Source of the DNA: Streptomyces sp. R21
GTDB lineage: Bacteria > Actinomycetota > Actinomycetes > Streptomycetales > Streptomycetaceae
Direction of reading: 5' to 3'
NCBI RefSeq assembly: GCF_041051975.1
Contig: NZ_CP163435.1
Coordinates: forward strand, 992,001-1,056,000
Length of the DNA: 64,000 bases
The notes below the pieces were generated by a model. The model was not told the origin of the DNA. It searched no databases and saw only the letters and a list, made by a program, of their open reading frames with translations. This document shows, piece by piece, positions 35,031 through 44,130 of this stretch. Position numbers and translations under genes: made by a program. How positions within the stretch are numbered: the stretch's first letter is position 1; every line of letters begins with the position of its first letter.

Positions 35031-37100
35031 TCAGTTCTCCTCCCAGCCGGCCGTGTTCTCCAGCGAGCTCTTGATCCAGGTGAGGAACAGGACAGCGTCC
35101 TGGCCGTTGATGACGCGGTGGTCGTAGGCGAGTCCGACGTGGACGAACCTGCGCATGCCCGCGACTCCGGCCGCGTCGATCCGGCACTCTTCCGCGACGG
35201 CGCCGACCGAGACCATGCACAGCTGTGGCCACAGCACGATCGGATGGACGAGGACCACGCCGGGGTCCGGGTTCCACGAGACGGCGATGTTCCCGCCGGC
35301 CAACTCATGCGCGGCGAACTCCTTGCCCACCGCCTTCATCCGGAAGTCCATCAACGTGTCGGCCAGGTCCACGAGGGACTGCTCGTCGGCGTGCTTGACC
35401 ACCGGTACGTACAGCGCCCCTTCCACGTCCACGGTGACCCCGATGTGCGGAGCGTCGGCGAGAGCGACCGTCCGGTCGTCCACGAGCGATCCGAAGAAGC
35501 GCGGGAACTCCTGGTGCGCGTCGGCCACCGCCTTGACCACCACCTCGGCGAGCCCCAGCATCGCGCCGGTCTCGTCACTCAAGCGCGCCAACGTGTCCAG
35601 GGCATCGTCCACTTCCGCCTTGAGCACGGTGAATCCGGCAGGGATCTCACGATGGCTCTTGGCGACGACCGCCGCGGTGCCCTGTTGAGCGCGGTCGAGG
35701 CGGTGCTCGGCTGCCACAGGGGGCGCGCCGTCCTCGGCGACCGGCCGGACCGGCTCCGGCGTGCCCCGGGGAGCCGGTTCCGGAAGGAGATGCCCGAGGA
35801 CGTCACCGACCGCCAACTCTTCGCCCACCGCCGCGACGCGCCGGAGGTAGCCGGAACCGGGTGCGGCGATGTCCGCCTGGGCCTTGGAGGTCTCCAGCGA
35901 GATGATCTCGGTGTCCGGTTCGACCCACGCGCCCTCGTCCACCAGCCAGTCGGTCACCAGGTAGACCGTGTCGTTGTTGTTCAGCTGGGGAACGGTGACG
36001 GGGGACCCGGTCGCCGGAGCGGTGGCGGGAGCGACAAGGGGCGCCGGCGGCGGCGACCCGCCCTCCCAGCCGGCCGTCTGCCGGATCCCGGCCCGAATGT
36101 CGTCGGTGCCCAGCAGCACTTTGCGCTCCAGATGGCCGGCCGTAGGGATGATGGAGTCGGCTGAGTTGAGCAGCAGCACCGGGCCGCGCAGCGACGACCA
36201 GATCCGCTCGTACAGCATCCGCGCCACCTCGGCACCCCAGGTGCCGCCGCCCGTGCTCTCTTCGACCACGGCGACCCGGCCGGCATCGGCGAGCAACGGC
36301 AGGACCGGCTCGATGTCCAGCGGGTACAGCTGCGCCGGGGTCACCACGTGGACGGAGCGGCCGTACTCCTCGTGCAGCGCCCGTGCCGCGTCGAGAGCCC
36401 GGTGGGCGACGCCACCTGGCGCGATGACGACGAAGTCCGCGCCGCCCGCTTCGCCGTCCGGGAACGTATGCGCCCAGCCCGGACCGGGTCCGACGATCTG
36501 GTAGCGGAACGAGTCGTCGACGCGTTGGTCCCGGTACATCCGCCGGGTGTAGAGGACCTTGTCCTCGAACAGGATGCCCGGCGCGCCCCGGTTGAACGCC
36601 GCGTCCAGCACCGCCTCGGCGTCGTGGAAGGGTGACAGCTCGTAGAGGGCGAGGTTCGGGATGCCGACGAAGTGCTTCTGCGGACTCTGGCTGTGCGTCG
36701 GCCCGTAGCCCCGGTTGCCGCCGACCGGGCAGCGCACCACGAGCGGGACCGGCACCTGCTGGCCGTACATCGACACCGACTTCGATGCGAAGTTCAGCAG
36801 TTGATCGAAGCCGAGCGCGAGAAAGTCACCGAACATGACCTCGACGATGACTTTGTTGCCGCACAGGGCAAGTCCGCCGCCGACACCGAGGATGCCTCCC
36901 TCGCTCAACGGCGTGGTCAGCACTCGATCGCCGAATCTGCTCGACAGCCCCTTGGTGATCTTGAATGCGCCCCCGTACGGGTCGAGCAGATCCTCTCCGA
37001 GAAGGTAGAGGCTCTCCTCGCGGTCGAACAGGCGGTGCAGCGCGCGGTTGAGGTTCTCCGCGACGCGCGGCGCAACGGTGGTGGCCGCGACCGGTGTCAT
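35031..37100 (-). CDS. E1beta - lipoyl - E2 fusion of a transketolase/pyruvate-dehydrogenase-like complex (NapB type)
   Basis: 689 aa. Residues about 1-335 match the beta chain of TPP-dependent 2-oxoacid dehydrogenases (catalytic Glu in [18 protein letters not shown]). Residues about 365-440 are a lipoyl domain (Lys in [14 protein letters not shown]), and about 475-689 an E2 acyltransferase ([13 protein letters not shown]). In the E2 motif the usual HRVIDG reads HRVING. With the E1alpha and ACP genes it forms the NapB/NapC/NapD-type platform that moves a two-carbon hydroxyethyl unit from a ketose phosphate through lipoyl to ACP, giving glycolyl-ACP. ATGA overlap with the ACP gene; GAGGAGGG before ATG 37100. 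Confidence 0.88.
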   Translation of the reverse strand: MTPVAATTVAPRVAENLNRALHRLFDREESLYLLGEDLLDPYGGAFKITKGLSSRFGDRVLTTPLSEGGILGVGGGLALCGNKVIVEVMFGDFLALGFDQLLNFASKSVSMYGQQVPVPLVVRCPVGGNRGYGPTHSQSPQKHFVGIPNLALYELSPFHDAEAVLDAAFNRGAPGILFEDKVLYTRRMYRDQRVDDSFRYQIVGPGPGWAHTFPDGEAGGADFVVIAPGGVAHRALDAARALHEEYGRSVHVVTPAQLYPLDIEPVLPLLADAGRVAVVEESTGGGTWGAEVARMLYERIWSSLRGPVLLLNSADSIIPTAGHLERKVLLGTDDIRAGIRQTAGWEGGSPPPAPLVAPATAPATGSPVTVPQLNNNDTVYLVTDWLVDEGAWVEPDTEIISLETSKAQADIAAPGSGYLRRVAAVGEELAVGDVLGHLLPEPAPRGTPEPVRPVAEDGAPPVAAEHRLDRAQQGTAAVVAKSHREIPAGFTVLKAEVDDALDTLARLSDETGAMLGLAEVVVKAVADAHQEFPRFFGSLVDDRTVALADAPHIGVTVDVEGALYVPVVKHADEQSLVDLADTLMDFRMKAVGKEFAAHELAGGNIAVSWNPDPGVVLVHPIVLWPQLCMVSVGAVAEECRIDAAGVAGMRRFVHVGLAYDHRVINGQDAVLFLTWIKSSLENTAGWEEN

Positions 37101-37327
37101 GCCGAACGTCCCTCCTCGGCCAGGAGCTTGCGCAGGTCGCCGACGCTCTGGCAGGAACGGGCCTGCCGAGGGGTGATCCCGACGCCGAACTCCCGCCGGA
37201 CGGCGGCGATGATCTGCACGTGCCGCAGGCTGGTCCAGTCGCCCGAGGTCGCCGCTCCCGTCTCGTCGTTGATCTCTTCCACCGCCACGCCTAGCACCTC
37301 GGCGACGAGCTGGTCGAGCGAGCTCAT
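37097..37327 (-). CDS. acyl carrier protein (glycolyl-ACP candidate, NapC type)
   Basis: 76 aa, four-helix ACP. The phosphopantetheine Ser lies in SGDWTSLRHVQI, a variant of the usual GxDSL. It overlaps the E1alpha gene upstream and the E1beta-E2 gene downstream, each by ATGA, so the three are made in step. In naphthyridinomycin-type pathways this carrier receives the C2 unit from the lipoyl group. Confidence 0.9.
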   Translation of the reverse strand: MSSLDQLVAEVLGVAVEEINDETGAATSGDWTSLRHVQIIAAVRREFGVGITPRQARSCQSVGDLRKLLAEEGRSA

Positions 37328-38277
37328 ACGACGGCCCCCTGCCCAGTTCGGACCGTTGAGGCCGACCACGTCGAGGGCGGTCGCGCCAGGACGTCCGCCA
37401 CCAGGTCGGCGATCCGCGTGCGCTGCAGCGCGTCGACGGCGGCGAACTGGTCGCCGAACCACTGGACGTACTGCGTGCTCCACTCGCGGGCGCGGACGTT
37501 GGCGATCTCCGCCTCGGAGCGGGTGTCGTCGCCCTTGCTGTGCGGGCCGAGCCGGACGGTGTGGAACTGCACGACGGCCGGGGCCCTGCGGCGTCGTACG
37601 TCCGCCACGACGGGAGCGAGCTCGGCACGGATCACGTTGATGTCCGCGGTGTGCAGCTCGTGGTGGTCGATGCCGAACGACCAGGCCCGGTCCGCGATGG
37701 TGCCGGCCATCTGCGACTCCGTCGGTGTCGACTGGGCGATCCCGTTGTGCTCCACCACCACCAGCAGCGGCACGCTCCACAACTGGGCCATGTTGAGGGC
37801 CTCGTAGACCGCTCCCTCGCCCCAGGTGCCGTCGCCGATGTGGACCACGGCGATCCGGTCCTGCCCGGTGCGTTTGAAGTGCAGGGCGACACCGACGGCC
37901 ACGGGCAGGCTCTGCCCCTGCACACCGGTCGACAGATATCCGTCCCGGTAGATGTGCTGGCTGCCGCCCACGCCCGCGCACACGGCCCCGGCACGCCCCG
38001 TGATCTCCGCGAGCAGCCCCGCCGGATCCTCGAACCTGGCCAGGTAGTGGCCGTGTCCGCGATGGTTGCTGAAGACGAAGTCCTCGCGCAGCATCGGGGC
38101 CAGCGCGACCGGTACGTACTCCTGCCCAAGGCACGTGTGGGTCGTCCCGTTGAGCTTCCCCGCATCGAACAGGTCCAGCAGGGCGAGTTCGAAGTTCCTG
38201 ATCAGCAGGAGGAGTTCGAGATCCTCGTCAGTGAACTTGGTGAGGGCAGCCAATGTGCCGGATTCCTTCCCACGCAT
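37324..38277 (-). CDS. E1alpha subunit of a transketolase/pyruvate-dehydrogenase-like complex (NapD type)
   Basis: 317 aa, alpha chain of a TPP-dependent 2-oxoacid dehydrogenase. The TPP motif starts at GDGTWGEGAVYEALN and ends about 28 residues later in VVEHN. Other family features are THTCLGQE, SNHRGHGHYLAR and GGSQHIY. A stand-alone E1alpha beside an ACP and an E1beta-E2 fusion is not the primary-metabolism layout and matches the two-component transketolase systems of tetrahydroisoquinoline antibiotic clusters. GGAGGAG gives a strong site before ATG 38277. Confidence 0.9.
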   Translation of the reverse strand: MRGKESGTLAALTKFTDEDLELLLLIRNFELALLDLFDAGKLNGTTHTCLGQEYVPVALAPMLREDFVFSNHRGHGHYLARFEDPAGLLAEITGRAGAVCAGVGGSQHIYRDGYLSTGVQGQSLPVAVGVALHFKRTGQDRIAVVHIGDGTWGEGAVYEALNMAQLWSVPLLVVVEHNGIAQSTPTESQMAGTIADRAWSFGIDHHELHTADINVIRAELAPVVADVRRRRAPAVVQFHTVRLGPHSKGDDTRSEAEIANVRAREWSTQYVQWFGDQFAAVDALQRTRIADLVADVLARPPSTWSASTVRTGQGAVV

Positions 38278-38351
38278 TTCTCCTCCGCTCTGGTCATGAC
38301 TGGCGCGGGCAACCCCGGGCCGTTCGGCGTCCGACAGCGCGAGGGAGGAGG

Positions 38352-38576
38352 TCAGGCATTGCCGTTGTCGGCCGCCATGGCCTGGATGAGGCTCTTCGGC
38401 CTCAGGTCGGTCCAGTTCTCATTGATGAAATCGAGGCACGCCTGGCGGATGTCCTCCTCTTTCACAACGGTCCATCCCGCCGGCACTTCGGCGAACGAAG
38501 GCCACAGGGAATGCTGACCCTCATCGTTGATCAGGACCAGATAGGTGCCGTTCTCGTCCTCAAACGGATTCGACAT
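38352..38576 (-). CDS. MbtH-like protein
   Basis: 74 aa with the family signature: N-P-F near the start, [23 protein letters not shown], then [17 protein letters not shown]. MbtH proteins bind NRPS adenylation domains and help them fold or work. It is first in the minus-strand operon, 74 bases before E1alpha. The only A domain nearby is the truncated one at 33626, so its partner may have been lost or lie elsewhere. Confidence 0.95.
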   Translation of the reverse strand: MSNPFEDENGTYLVLINDEGQHSLWPSFAEVPAGWTVVKEEDIRQACLDFINENWTDLRPKSLIQAMAADNGNA

Positions 38577-38765
38577 CGAACTCCCATTTCCTGTGCGCGA
38601 GTTTCTCCGGCTCTGTACGTAATTCGCTGCGACTCCGGCAGGTTATACGTCACCGTTGCCGATTGACCACCACGGACCATCACTTCGGAACATCACGGAA
38701 GGACGCACGGACGACCATGGCACCAACGCCCCGCCTGCACCGAATGAATCCACGACGGCAGCGGT

Positions 38766-38816
38766 CACCGCCAGTGGCGTCGGATTGCCGTCCTGCCAAC
38801 AGGACAATTGGCGGTG
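38766..38816. promoter_or_regulatory. nested inverted repeat, operator or regulatory hairpin
   Basis: Outer arms CACCGCCA (38766-38773) and TGGCGGTG (38809-38816); inner arms GTCCTG (38790-38795) and CAGGAC (38800-38805) around CCAA. It lies just upstream of the plus-strand promoter. Confidence 0.5.
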
Positions 38817-38828
38817 CGCCACGCGGGC

Positions 38829-38858
38829 TTGAAGGGAATCCGCTCACGGGTCTAGCGT
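38829..38858 (+). promoter_or_regulatory. promoter of the carrier protein-halogenase operon
   Basis: TTGAAG (38829-38834) and TAGCGT (38853-38858) with an 18-bp spacer, a good HrdB-type match. Confidence 0.6.
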
Positions 38859-39102
38859 GAGGCAGCACGGGATCTCTGACGCAGACCCTTTCGTGCCCTA
38901 TCGGGGTCCTTGAAGCGCAGATCCGCTGCAGGATTGCCGTTGAGATCGACCCCCCTCAAGGAACCACACGCTCACGCCTTTCCGCCGTATACGCGTCATC
39001 ATGCCGCGGCGCCCGGCAGCCCGCCCGGCCGACGTCCGCTCTCCGACGTCCAAGAGCGCACTCACGTCAAAGTCGAAGAAGGACCGACAGGAGGAAGCTT
39101 CC

Positions 39103-39390
39103 ATGCAGGTTCCAGAGACAAACGACGAGGGGATTCACACAGTCGGCCCGGCGGACGTCGAGCGTTCACTCGTCGAGTGGCTGCGTGTCGAACTGGAGGA
39201 CCCGGAGATCACCGGCGCCGACAACTTCCTCGACATCAGCGGCCATTCACTGACGTTCTCGAAGCTGAACCAGTTCCTCGGTGACTCCTTCGGAGCCGTA
39301 CTCGACATGAAGACCACCTACGAGGAGCCGCTCAACGTGGCGGCAGCCAAAACACAGCCGGTCGAAGGCGCCACGCCCATCACCAGGTAA
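39103..39390 (+). CDS. stand-alone carrier protein (substrate carrier for the halogenase)
   Basis: 95 aa. The phosphopantetheine Ser is in LDISGHSLTFSKL (GHSL form, as in peptidyl carriers). AGGAGGAA before ATG 39103 sets the start; an upstream in-frame ATG at 39001 gives a basic, non-conserved extension. The halogenase gene follows after 12 bases. SyrB2-type enzymes act only on carrier-bound amino acids, so this is the likely carrier, comparable to CytC2 or the T domain of SyrB1. Confidence 0.88.
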   Translation: MQVPETNDEGIHTVGPADVERSLVEWLRVELEDPEITGADNFLDISGHSLTFSKLNQFLGDSFGAVLDMKTTYEEPLNVAAAKTQPVEGATPITR

Positions 39391-39402
39391 GGGGCTCAGA
39401 GC

Positions 39403-40359
39403 ATGACCAGCAGCACCGAACGCACGAATATCGCGCTCTCCGCCGATGAACTGGCCTCCTTCCACAAGAACGGATACATAGGGCCGCTGACCATCTACAG
39501 CCCCGACGAGATGGACCAGATCTGGAAGACGGTCCGGCGCGAGGCGCTCGACAGGTCGCACGCCGCGTACCCCGAGGTCGATTCGGGCATCGGGGCGCCG
39601 AACATCTTCAACTACGACCGTCATCTCGACATCGAACTGCTGGCCGAACACGTGTGCAACCGGAGGATCGTCGACAGGGTGGCCTCCATCCTCGGCCCCG
39701 ATCTCTTGTGCTGGCGGACCGAGTTCTTCCCCAAGTACCCCGGGGACGAGGGGACCGACTGGCATCAGGCGGACACCTTCGCCAACGCCAGCGGCAAGCC
39801 GCAGCTGCTGTGGCCCGGCGAGTCCGAGGACGACTTCGGAGCGGGCACGCTCACGGTCTGGACCGCGTTCACGGAATCGACGCGCGAGAACGGATGCCTG
39901 CAGATCATTCCCGGCAGCCAGAACAAGATGAACTACGACGAGACCAAGCACATGGACTACAACGAGGGACGCATCAACTCCGAGGTCAAGGACGGCGTCC
40001 CCCGGGGCTTCTTCGGCTATGACTACCGCCAGCTCCAGGTTGACCCCCACTGGCGGCCGAATGAGGAGGACGCGGTCTCGCTCACCATGGAGAAGGGCCA
40101 GTGCGTGATCTTCTGGTCGACTCTGATGCACGCGTCGCTGCCGAACACGGCCACCGGGAAGAACTACCGGATGGGATTCGCCAGCCGCTACGTCCCCACG
40201 AAGGTGCGCATCTACCCGGACACCGACCACATCGAGGAGTACGGCGGCAGCATCTCGCTGGAGAACTGGGCCGCCGTACTGGCCAGGGGCGAGGACCGTT
40301 TCCAGCACAACAAGATCACCAGCAAGACGCTGAAGGGGACGCCCATCCGCCCGGCATAG
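39403..40359 (+). CDS. Fe(II)/2-oxoglutarate-dependent halogenase, SyrB2/CytC3 type
   Basis: 318 aa. The sequence [20 protein letters not shown] is the hallmark of the SyrB2 group: the iron-binding His121 is followed by Ala at 123 where hydroxylases have Asp or Glu, leaving room for chloride. The second His is His243 ([10 protein letters not shown]), and Arg262 (MGFASRYVP) would bind 2-oxoglutarate. These enzymes chlorinate unactivated carbons of amino acids bound to a carrier protein. The carrier gene lies directly upstream and a thioesterase downstream, as in the cytotrienin/syringomycin-type cassettes. The A domain needed to load the carrier is not intact in this window. Confidence 0.93.
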   Translation: MTSSTERTNIALSADELASFHKNGYIGPLTIYSPDEMDQIWKTVRREALDRSHAAYPEVDSGIGAPNIFNYDRHLDIELLAEHVCNRRIVDRVASILGPDLLCWRTEFFPKYPGDEGTDWHQADTFANASGKPQLLWPGESEDDFGAGTLTVWTAFTESTRENGCLQIIPGSQNKMNYDETKHMDYNEGRINSEVKDGVPRGFFGYDYRQLQVDPHWRPNEEDAVSLTMEKGQCVIFWSTLMHASLPNTATGKNYRMGFASRYVPTKVRIYPDTDHIEEYGGSISLENWAAVLARGEDRFQHNKITSKTLKGTPIRPA

Positions 40360-40387
40360 CCGAGCCGACGCTCCTCAGGCGGTGCGT

Positions 40388-41149
40388 GTGAACGACAGAA
40401 GCACAACCTCATCGGGCACTACCGGAAGCACCCCCATTGTGGCGTTCATTCCGCCCTCCTGTTGCGGAGCCGGCTACTTTCACCGTCTGCGCCGGGCGCT
40501 CGGCGGGCGGATCGACGTCCGGGCCGTGGAGCTGCCCGGCCACGGCCGCCGCTATGACGAGACTCCCCTCACCCGTGCCGAACCCGCAGTCGCCGAGGTC
40601 ATCGACCAGCTCGGCGGGCGCGTGGACGCCATCTACGGGGAAAGCCTCGGCGCCTACATCGGCCTGGCGGTCGCCGCGACCGCCCGACAGGACCCACCGC
40701 CACTCCTGTTCGCCGCGTCCAACTCCCCTCCGTCGACCAGGCAGAGGATCAACGCCGAGGAGATTCGTTCCATCGACAGCGCGGTCGCCCTGCTGACCTC
40801 GATGGGCGGCGAGATCCCGGCCGAGATAGTGCGTGATCCGGAGCTCGCCGACCGTTTCTTCCCGATGATCCGGGGCGATCTGCACCTGTCCCAGTCACTC
40901 ATCGACGCGACCCGCGCCATGACGACCGCCGGGGGCATCCAGGTCCTCGCCGGTGCCGACGACACCGCGTCGGTCCACCTCGCATCGTGGGCCGCCCACA
41001 CCACAGGACGCTTCGGACTGACGGTCCTTCCAGGAGGACATCTGCTCTCGGCCGGCGATGCGTCCGGGGTGGCCGACGTGATTCTCAATCTCCTGAAAGA
41101 GGACCTCGATGGCGACAGCCGCAGGACCGGTTCCCTCGATCGGCCATGA
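40388..41149 (+). CDS. type II thioesterase / carrier-unloading hydrolase
   Basis: Alpha/beta hydrolase, about 253 aa. Nucleophile motif GESLGAY, Asp region LAGADDTAS and His in LPGGHLLSAG; the N-terminal PPSCCGAGYFHRL forms the oxyanion part. GTG 40388 is favoured over 40382 because the AGGCGG site needs the spacing. It may release chlorinated amino acid or clear the carrier. Its end overlaps the antiporter gene by 41 bases. Confidence 0.87.
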   Translation: MNDRSTTSSGTTGSTPIVAFIPPSCCGAGYFHRLRRALGGRIDVRAVELPGHGRRYDETPLTRAEPAVAEVIDQLGGRVDAIYGESLGAYIGLAVAATARQDPPPLLFAASNSPPSTRQRINAEEIRSIDSAVALLTSMGGEIPAEIVRDPELADRFFPMIRGDLHLSQSLIDATRAMTTAGGIQVLAGADDTASVHLASWAAHTTGRFGLTVLPGGHLLSAGDASGVADVILNLLKEDLDGDSRRTGSLDRP

Positions 41150-42416
41150 CCAGATGCTGCTCTTCCTCCTGCAGATCGGTGTGCTCCTCGCGGCCGCCGT
41201 GGTGCTGGGCATGCTGGCCGTGCGGCTGGGCCTTCCCCCCTTGGTCGGCGAACTGAGCGCCGGAGTGCTCCTCGGCCCGTCCCTGTTCGGGGAGTTCATG
41301 CCCGGGCTCGCGGGCTGGCTCCTGCCGAAGGACCCCGCCCAGATGCATCTGCTCTCGGCGGTCGCGCAGCTCGGCGTGCTGCTGCTGGTCGCGATCACGG
41401 GAGCGCACATCGACCTCGACCTGATCCGCCGCAAGGGCCGCACCATCGGCTACGTCAGCCTCGGCAGCGTTCTGCTGCCACTCGCCCTCGGCATCGGCCT
41501 CGGCTTCCTGTTGCCGGGCTCACTCATCGCGTCGGGGGCCGATCGGGGCTCCTTCGCCCTGTTCATCGGGGTCGCCATCGCGATCAGCGCGCTCCCGGTC
41601 ATCGCCAAGACGCTGTTGGACATGCGGCTGCTGCACCGTGATGTCGGCCAGCTCATCGTGGGCTCTGCGGCGATCAGTGACATCGTCGGCTGGCTGCTGC
41701 TGTCGGTCGTCTCCGCCATGGTGGCCACGGGAGCACGGGTCGGCGTGATCACGCAAACCGTCGGCTGCCTGGCCGGTGTGCTGGCGGTTGCCGCCTTCGT
41801 GGTCCGGCCGACAGCTCGCGGAGTGCTCCGCGCAACCGAGCGATCGGGTCAACCAGGGGTCAGCGTCGCGGCGATCGTCGTCATGATCATGCTGTCCGCC
41901 GCCGGCACCCAGGCGCTGGACATGGAGCCCATCCTGGGCGCCTTCCTCTGCGGCATCGTGATCAGCTCGCTCGGCTCGACGAGCCGGAAGAAGCTCGACA
42001 CCTTACGGTCCTTCGTGATGTCGACGCTCGCACCCCTGTTCTTCGCCACCGCGGGCCTTCAGGTGGATCTTGCCACCCTGGCCCGGCCCACCGTACTGGC
42101 AGCGGGCGCGCTCACACTTCTCGTGGCCATCGTGGCCAAGTTCGCCGGCGGCTACCTAGGCGCCCGGCTCGGCCGACTCGGCCATGACGAGTCGCTCGCC
42201 ATCGGCGCCGGCCTCAACGCCCGTGGCGTCGTGGAGATCGTCATCGCCACGGTCGGCCTCCAACTCGGCATCTTGACCACCGCCGCCTACACCATCATCG
42301 TCCTGCTCGCCGTGGTCACCTCGATGATGGCGCCCCCGTTCCTGCGCCGCGCCACGCGCCGGATCCCGAAGACCACGGCGGAGACGGAACGGGAACGGGA
42401 GTTCGCCGGGACCTGA
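41109..42416 (+). CDS. Na+/H+ antiporter-type transporter (CPA2 family)
   Basis: 435 aa, about 12-13 hydrophobic segments of the Kef/NhaS type (RLGLPPLVGELSAGVLLGPS; ITGAHIDLDLIRRKG; VAIAISALPVIAKTL; GAGLNARGVVEIVIATVG). Such genes recur at the end of natural-product operons and may export product or balance pH. Codon 299 (42003-42005) is TTA, so expression should need bldA tRNA. ATG 41109 has GAGGA upstream and lies within the thioesterase gene, so the two are coupled. Confidence 0.87.
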   Translation: MATAAGPVPSIGHDQMLLFLLQIGVLLAAAVVLGMLAVRLGLPPLVGELSAGVLLGPSLFGEFMPGLAGWLLPKDPAQMHLLSAVAQLGVLLLVAITGAHIDLDLIRRKGRTIGYVSLGSVLLPLALGIGLGFLLPGSLIASGADRGSFALFIGVAIAISALPVIAKTLLDMRLLHRDVGQLIVGSAAISDIVGWLLLSVVSAMVATGARVGVITQTVGCLAGVLAVAAFVVRPTARGVLRATERSGQPGVSVAAIVVMIMLSAAGTQALDMEPILGAFLCGIVISSLGSTSRKKLDTLRSFVMSTLAPLFFATAGLQVDLATLARPTVLAAGALTLLVAIVAKFAGGYLGARLGRLGHDESLAIGAGLNARGVVEIVIATVGLQLGILTTAAYTIIVLLAVVTSMMAPPFLRRATRRIPKTTAETEREREFAGT

Positions 42417-42476
42417 CCGGGTTGAACCCTTCCGGGAACAGGCCAGGCCCACGGCTGACCCTTCGGCAGCCCCACG

Positions 42477-43442
42477 TCAACGCATTCGCCCCCGCGGTTT
42501 CAGCGGCACCGGCGGCAGTTCGGGAGCGGGCAGCGGAGCACCGTCGTACCCCACCACCTCACCGAACCGCGAACCCGCCATCCAGTCCGAACGGGCCTGT
42601 GCGATATCGTCGTTGGACCGCCCGATGAAGTTCCACCACATGACCAACTCCTCCTCGAACGGCTCGCCGCCCAGGAGCATCAGGCCCGCGTCCGACTCGG
42701 CGCGCAGCGGGAGTTCGGTGCGGCCGCAGCCGAGGTAGAGCATCGAGCCCGGCAGCAGCGGGACGCCGTCGACGTGGGCCTCGCCGGACATGGACAGCAC
42801 GGCGTACTCGAAGTCGGGCTCCAGCGGCAGGCGTACGTCGGCGCCCGCGGTGAGGGCCAGATCGGCGCCGACGATCGGGGTGTACGTCGTCCCGGGCGAG
42901 GTCGCGCCGTCGACGCCACCGAGGATGAGCGTGGCCTTGAGGCCGGGCGCCGTGACGACGGGCAGGTCGGCGTGGTGCTCGAAGTGCGGGTCGGTGTGGC
43001 GGTGGCCGTCCGGGAGGGCGACCCAGAGCTGCGCCCCGTGCAGGAGGCGGGCGTGCGCCTTGGGGCTCTCCTCCGAGTGGCTGATCGCGCGGCCTGAGGT
43101 CATCAGGCCCAGTTCACGCGGCCCGATGGTCTGCAGACTGCCGGTCGAGTCCCGGTGCAGGACCTCGCCCTCGTGCAGCCAGCTGACGGTCTGCAGCCCC
43201 ATGTGCGGGTGCGGGGGCACCTGCATGCCGGGCTCGTCGGCGATGTCGTCGGGCCCGTAGTGATCCACGAAGCACCACGCGCCGACCATGCGGCGGCCCA
43301 GGTTGGGCAGCAGGCGACGGACTTCGGTGGACTCGCCGAGCTTGACCCGGCGGGGGCTGAGGAGTTCACGGACCGGCTCGGCCACCACGAAACCGCGGCC
43401 GCCGCAGAGGGCGGGTACTGCCTCGCGATCAAGATTGCTCAT
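42477..43442 (-). CDS. pirin family protein
   Basis: 321 aa bicupin. The N-terminal cupin metal motif is PHPHMGLQTVSWLHEGEVLHRDS, with the usual His residues and Glu (SEESP). Pirins act as metal-dependent regulators or quercetinases; the role here is unknown. ATG 43440-43442 has TAGGTT seven bases upstream and no ribosome site, so it is probably leaderless. It is divergent from a MarR gene across a palindromic operator. Confidence 0.9.
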   Translation of the reverse strand: MSNLDREAVPALCGGRGFVVAEPVRELLSPRRVKLGESTEVRRLLPNLGRRMVGAWCFVDHYGPDDIADEPGMQVPPHPHMGLQTVSWLHEGEVLHRDSTGSLQTIGPRELGLMTSGRAISHSEESPKAHARLLHGAQLWVALPDGHRHTDPHFEHHADLPVVTAPGLKATLILGGVDGATSPGTTYTPIVGADLALTAGADVRLPLEPDFEYAVLSMSGEAHVDGVPLLPGSMLYLGCGRTELPLRAESDAGLMLLGGEPFEEELVMWWNFIGRSNDDIAQARSDWMAGSRFGEVVGYDGAPLPAPELPPVPLKPRGRMR

Positions 43443-43603
43443 GGCCCACAACCTAGCCCTGCCGGGGACCCTCCGTCAGTCCATCGATCCGCCCATTGAG
43501 GGGCACTTGGCGCAGAACTGGCTCAGAACCGGCGCGAGACCCAGGTCTGTGGTCGCAGATGCCTACGTCGTTGGTCGCACTCCGTGAAAAACAGTAGCCA
43601 TGG

Positions 43604-43618
43604 ACATAGTTGCTATGT
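43604..43618. promoter_or_regulatory. MarR-type operator ACATAG-TTG-CTATGT
   Basis: Perfect 6-bp arms around TTG, 13 bases before the MarR start and overlapping its likely -10 region. The regulator gene is directly downstream and pirin is divergent, so this site may control both. Confidence 0.65.
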
Positions 43619-43630
43619 ATGGTTTCCGGC

Positions 43631-44113
43631 ATGAGTTCGGTTCCCGAGGGCGCGACGCCCGGTTTCCTCGTCTGGCGTCTGTCGATGAAGTGGCGCGTGG
43701 CCGTCGACCGGGCGGTCGCACCGCTCGGCCTCACCCACGCGCAGTACTCGCTGGTGGCGTCGCTGTACGGCATGCACCGCGACGGCCGGCGCCCCAGCCA
43801 GCGGCAGCTCGCCGACCACACCGGCCTCGAGGCGCTGTACGTATCGAAGCTGGCCCGCGCCCTGGAGACAGCCGGGCTCGTCGACCGGACGAGGGACCCC
43901 GTGGACCCGCGGGCGATCCAGCTCTCGCTCACCGAGGAGGGCCGGGAGGTCGCACGACGGTCCATCCGGGTGGTCCAGGGGCTCCTGGACCAGCTCCTCG
44001 AACCGCTCGGCGGCCTCGACGGCGAGCGCACGAAGGCATTCAACCAAGAGCTCGCGACCCTGCTCGACGTACCGCTGGACCCACAGCCCACCCGGCCCTC
44101 CGGGGCCGTCTGA
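43631..44113 (+). CDS. MarR family transcriptional regulator
   Basis: 160 aa. Winged helix: PSQRQLADHTGLEALYVSKLARALETAGLVDRTRDPVDPRAIQLSLTEEG in its central part (key residues DPRA in the wing). ATG 43631 begins MSSVPEGATPGF; an upstream ATG at 43619 lies in the operator zone. It is the first gene of a pair with another MarR-like gene, and is divergent from pirin. Confidence 0.9.
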   Translation: MSSVPEGATPGFLVWRLSMKWRVAVDRAVAPLGLTHAQYSLVASLYGMHRDGRRPSQRQLADHTGLEALYVSKLARALETAGLVDRTRDPVDPRAIQLSLTEEGREVARRSIRVVQGLLDQLLEPLGGLDGERTKAFNQELATLLDVPLDPQPTRPSGAV

Positions 44114-44130
44114 CCACTTACGGAGCAGCC

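Larger units (their letters stand above)
38577..39102. other. 526-bp divergent promoter region of the halogenase / C2-unit locus
   Basis: No convincing gene. Toward MbtH there is TATAAC on the minus strand (38642-38647). Toward the carrier protein gene there is TTGAAG - 18 bp - TAGCGT (38829-38858). Between them is a nested inverted repeat (38766-38816). The leader of the plus-strand transcript would be about 240 bases long. Confidence 0.6.

Noticed and set aside
38663..38860. 65-codon plus-strand frame in the halogenase promoter region
   Set aside because: It overlaps promoter elements and an inverted repeat, and has no start signal.
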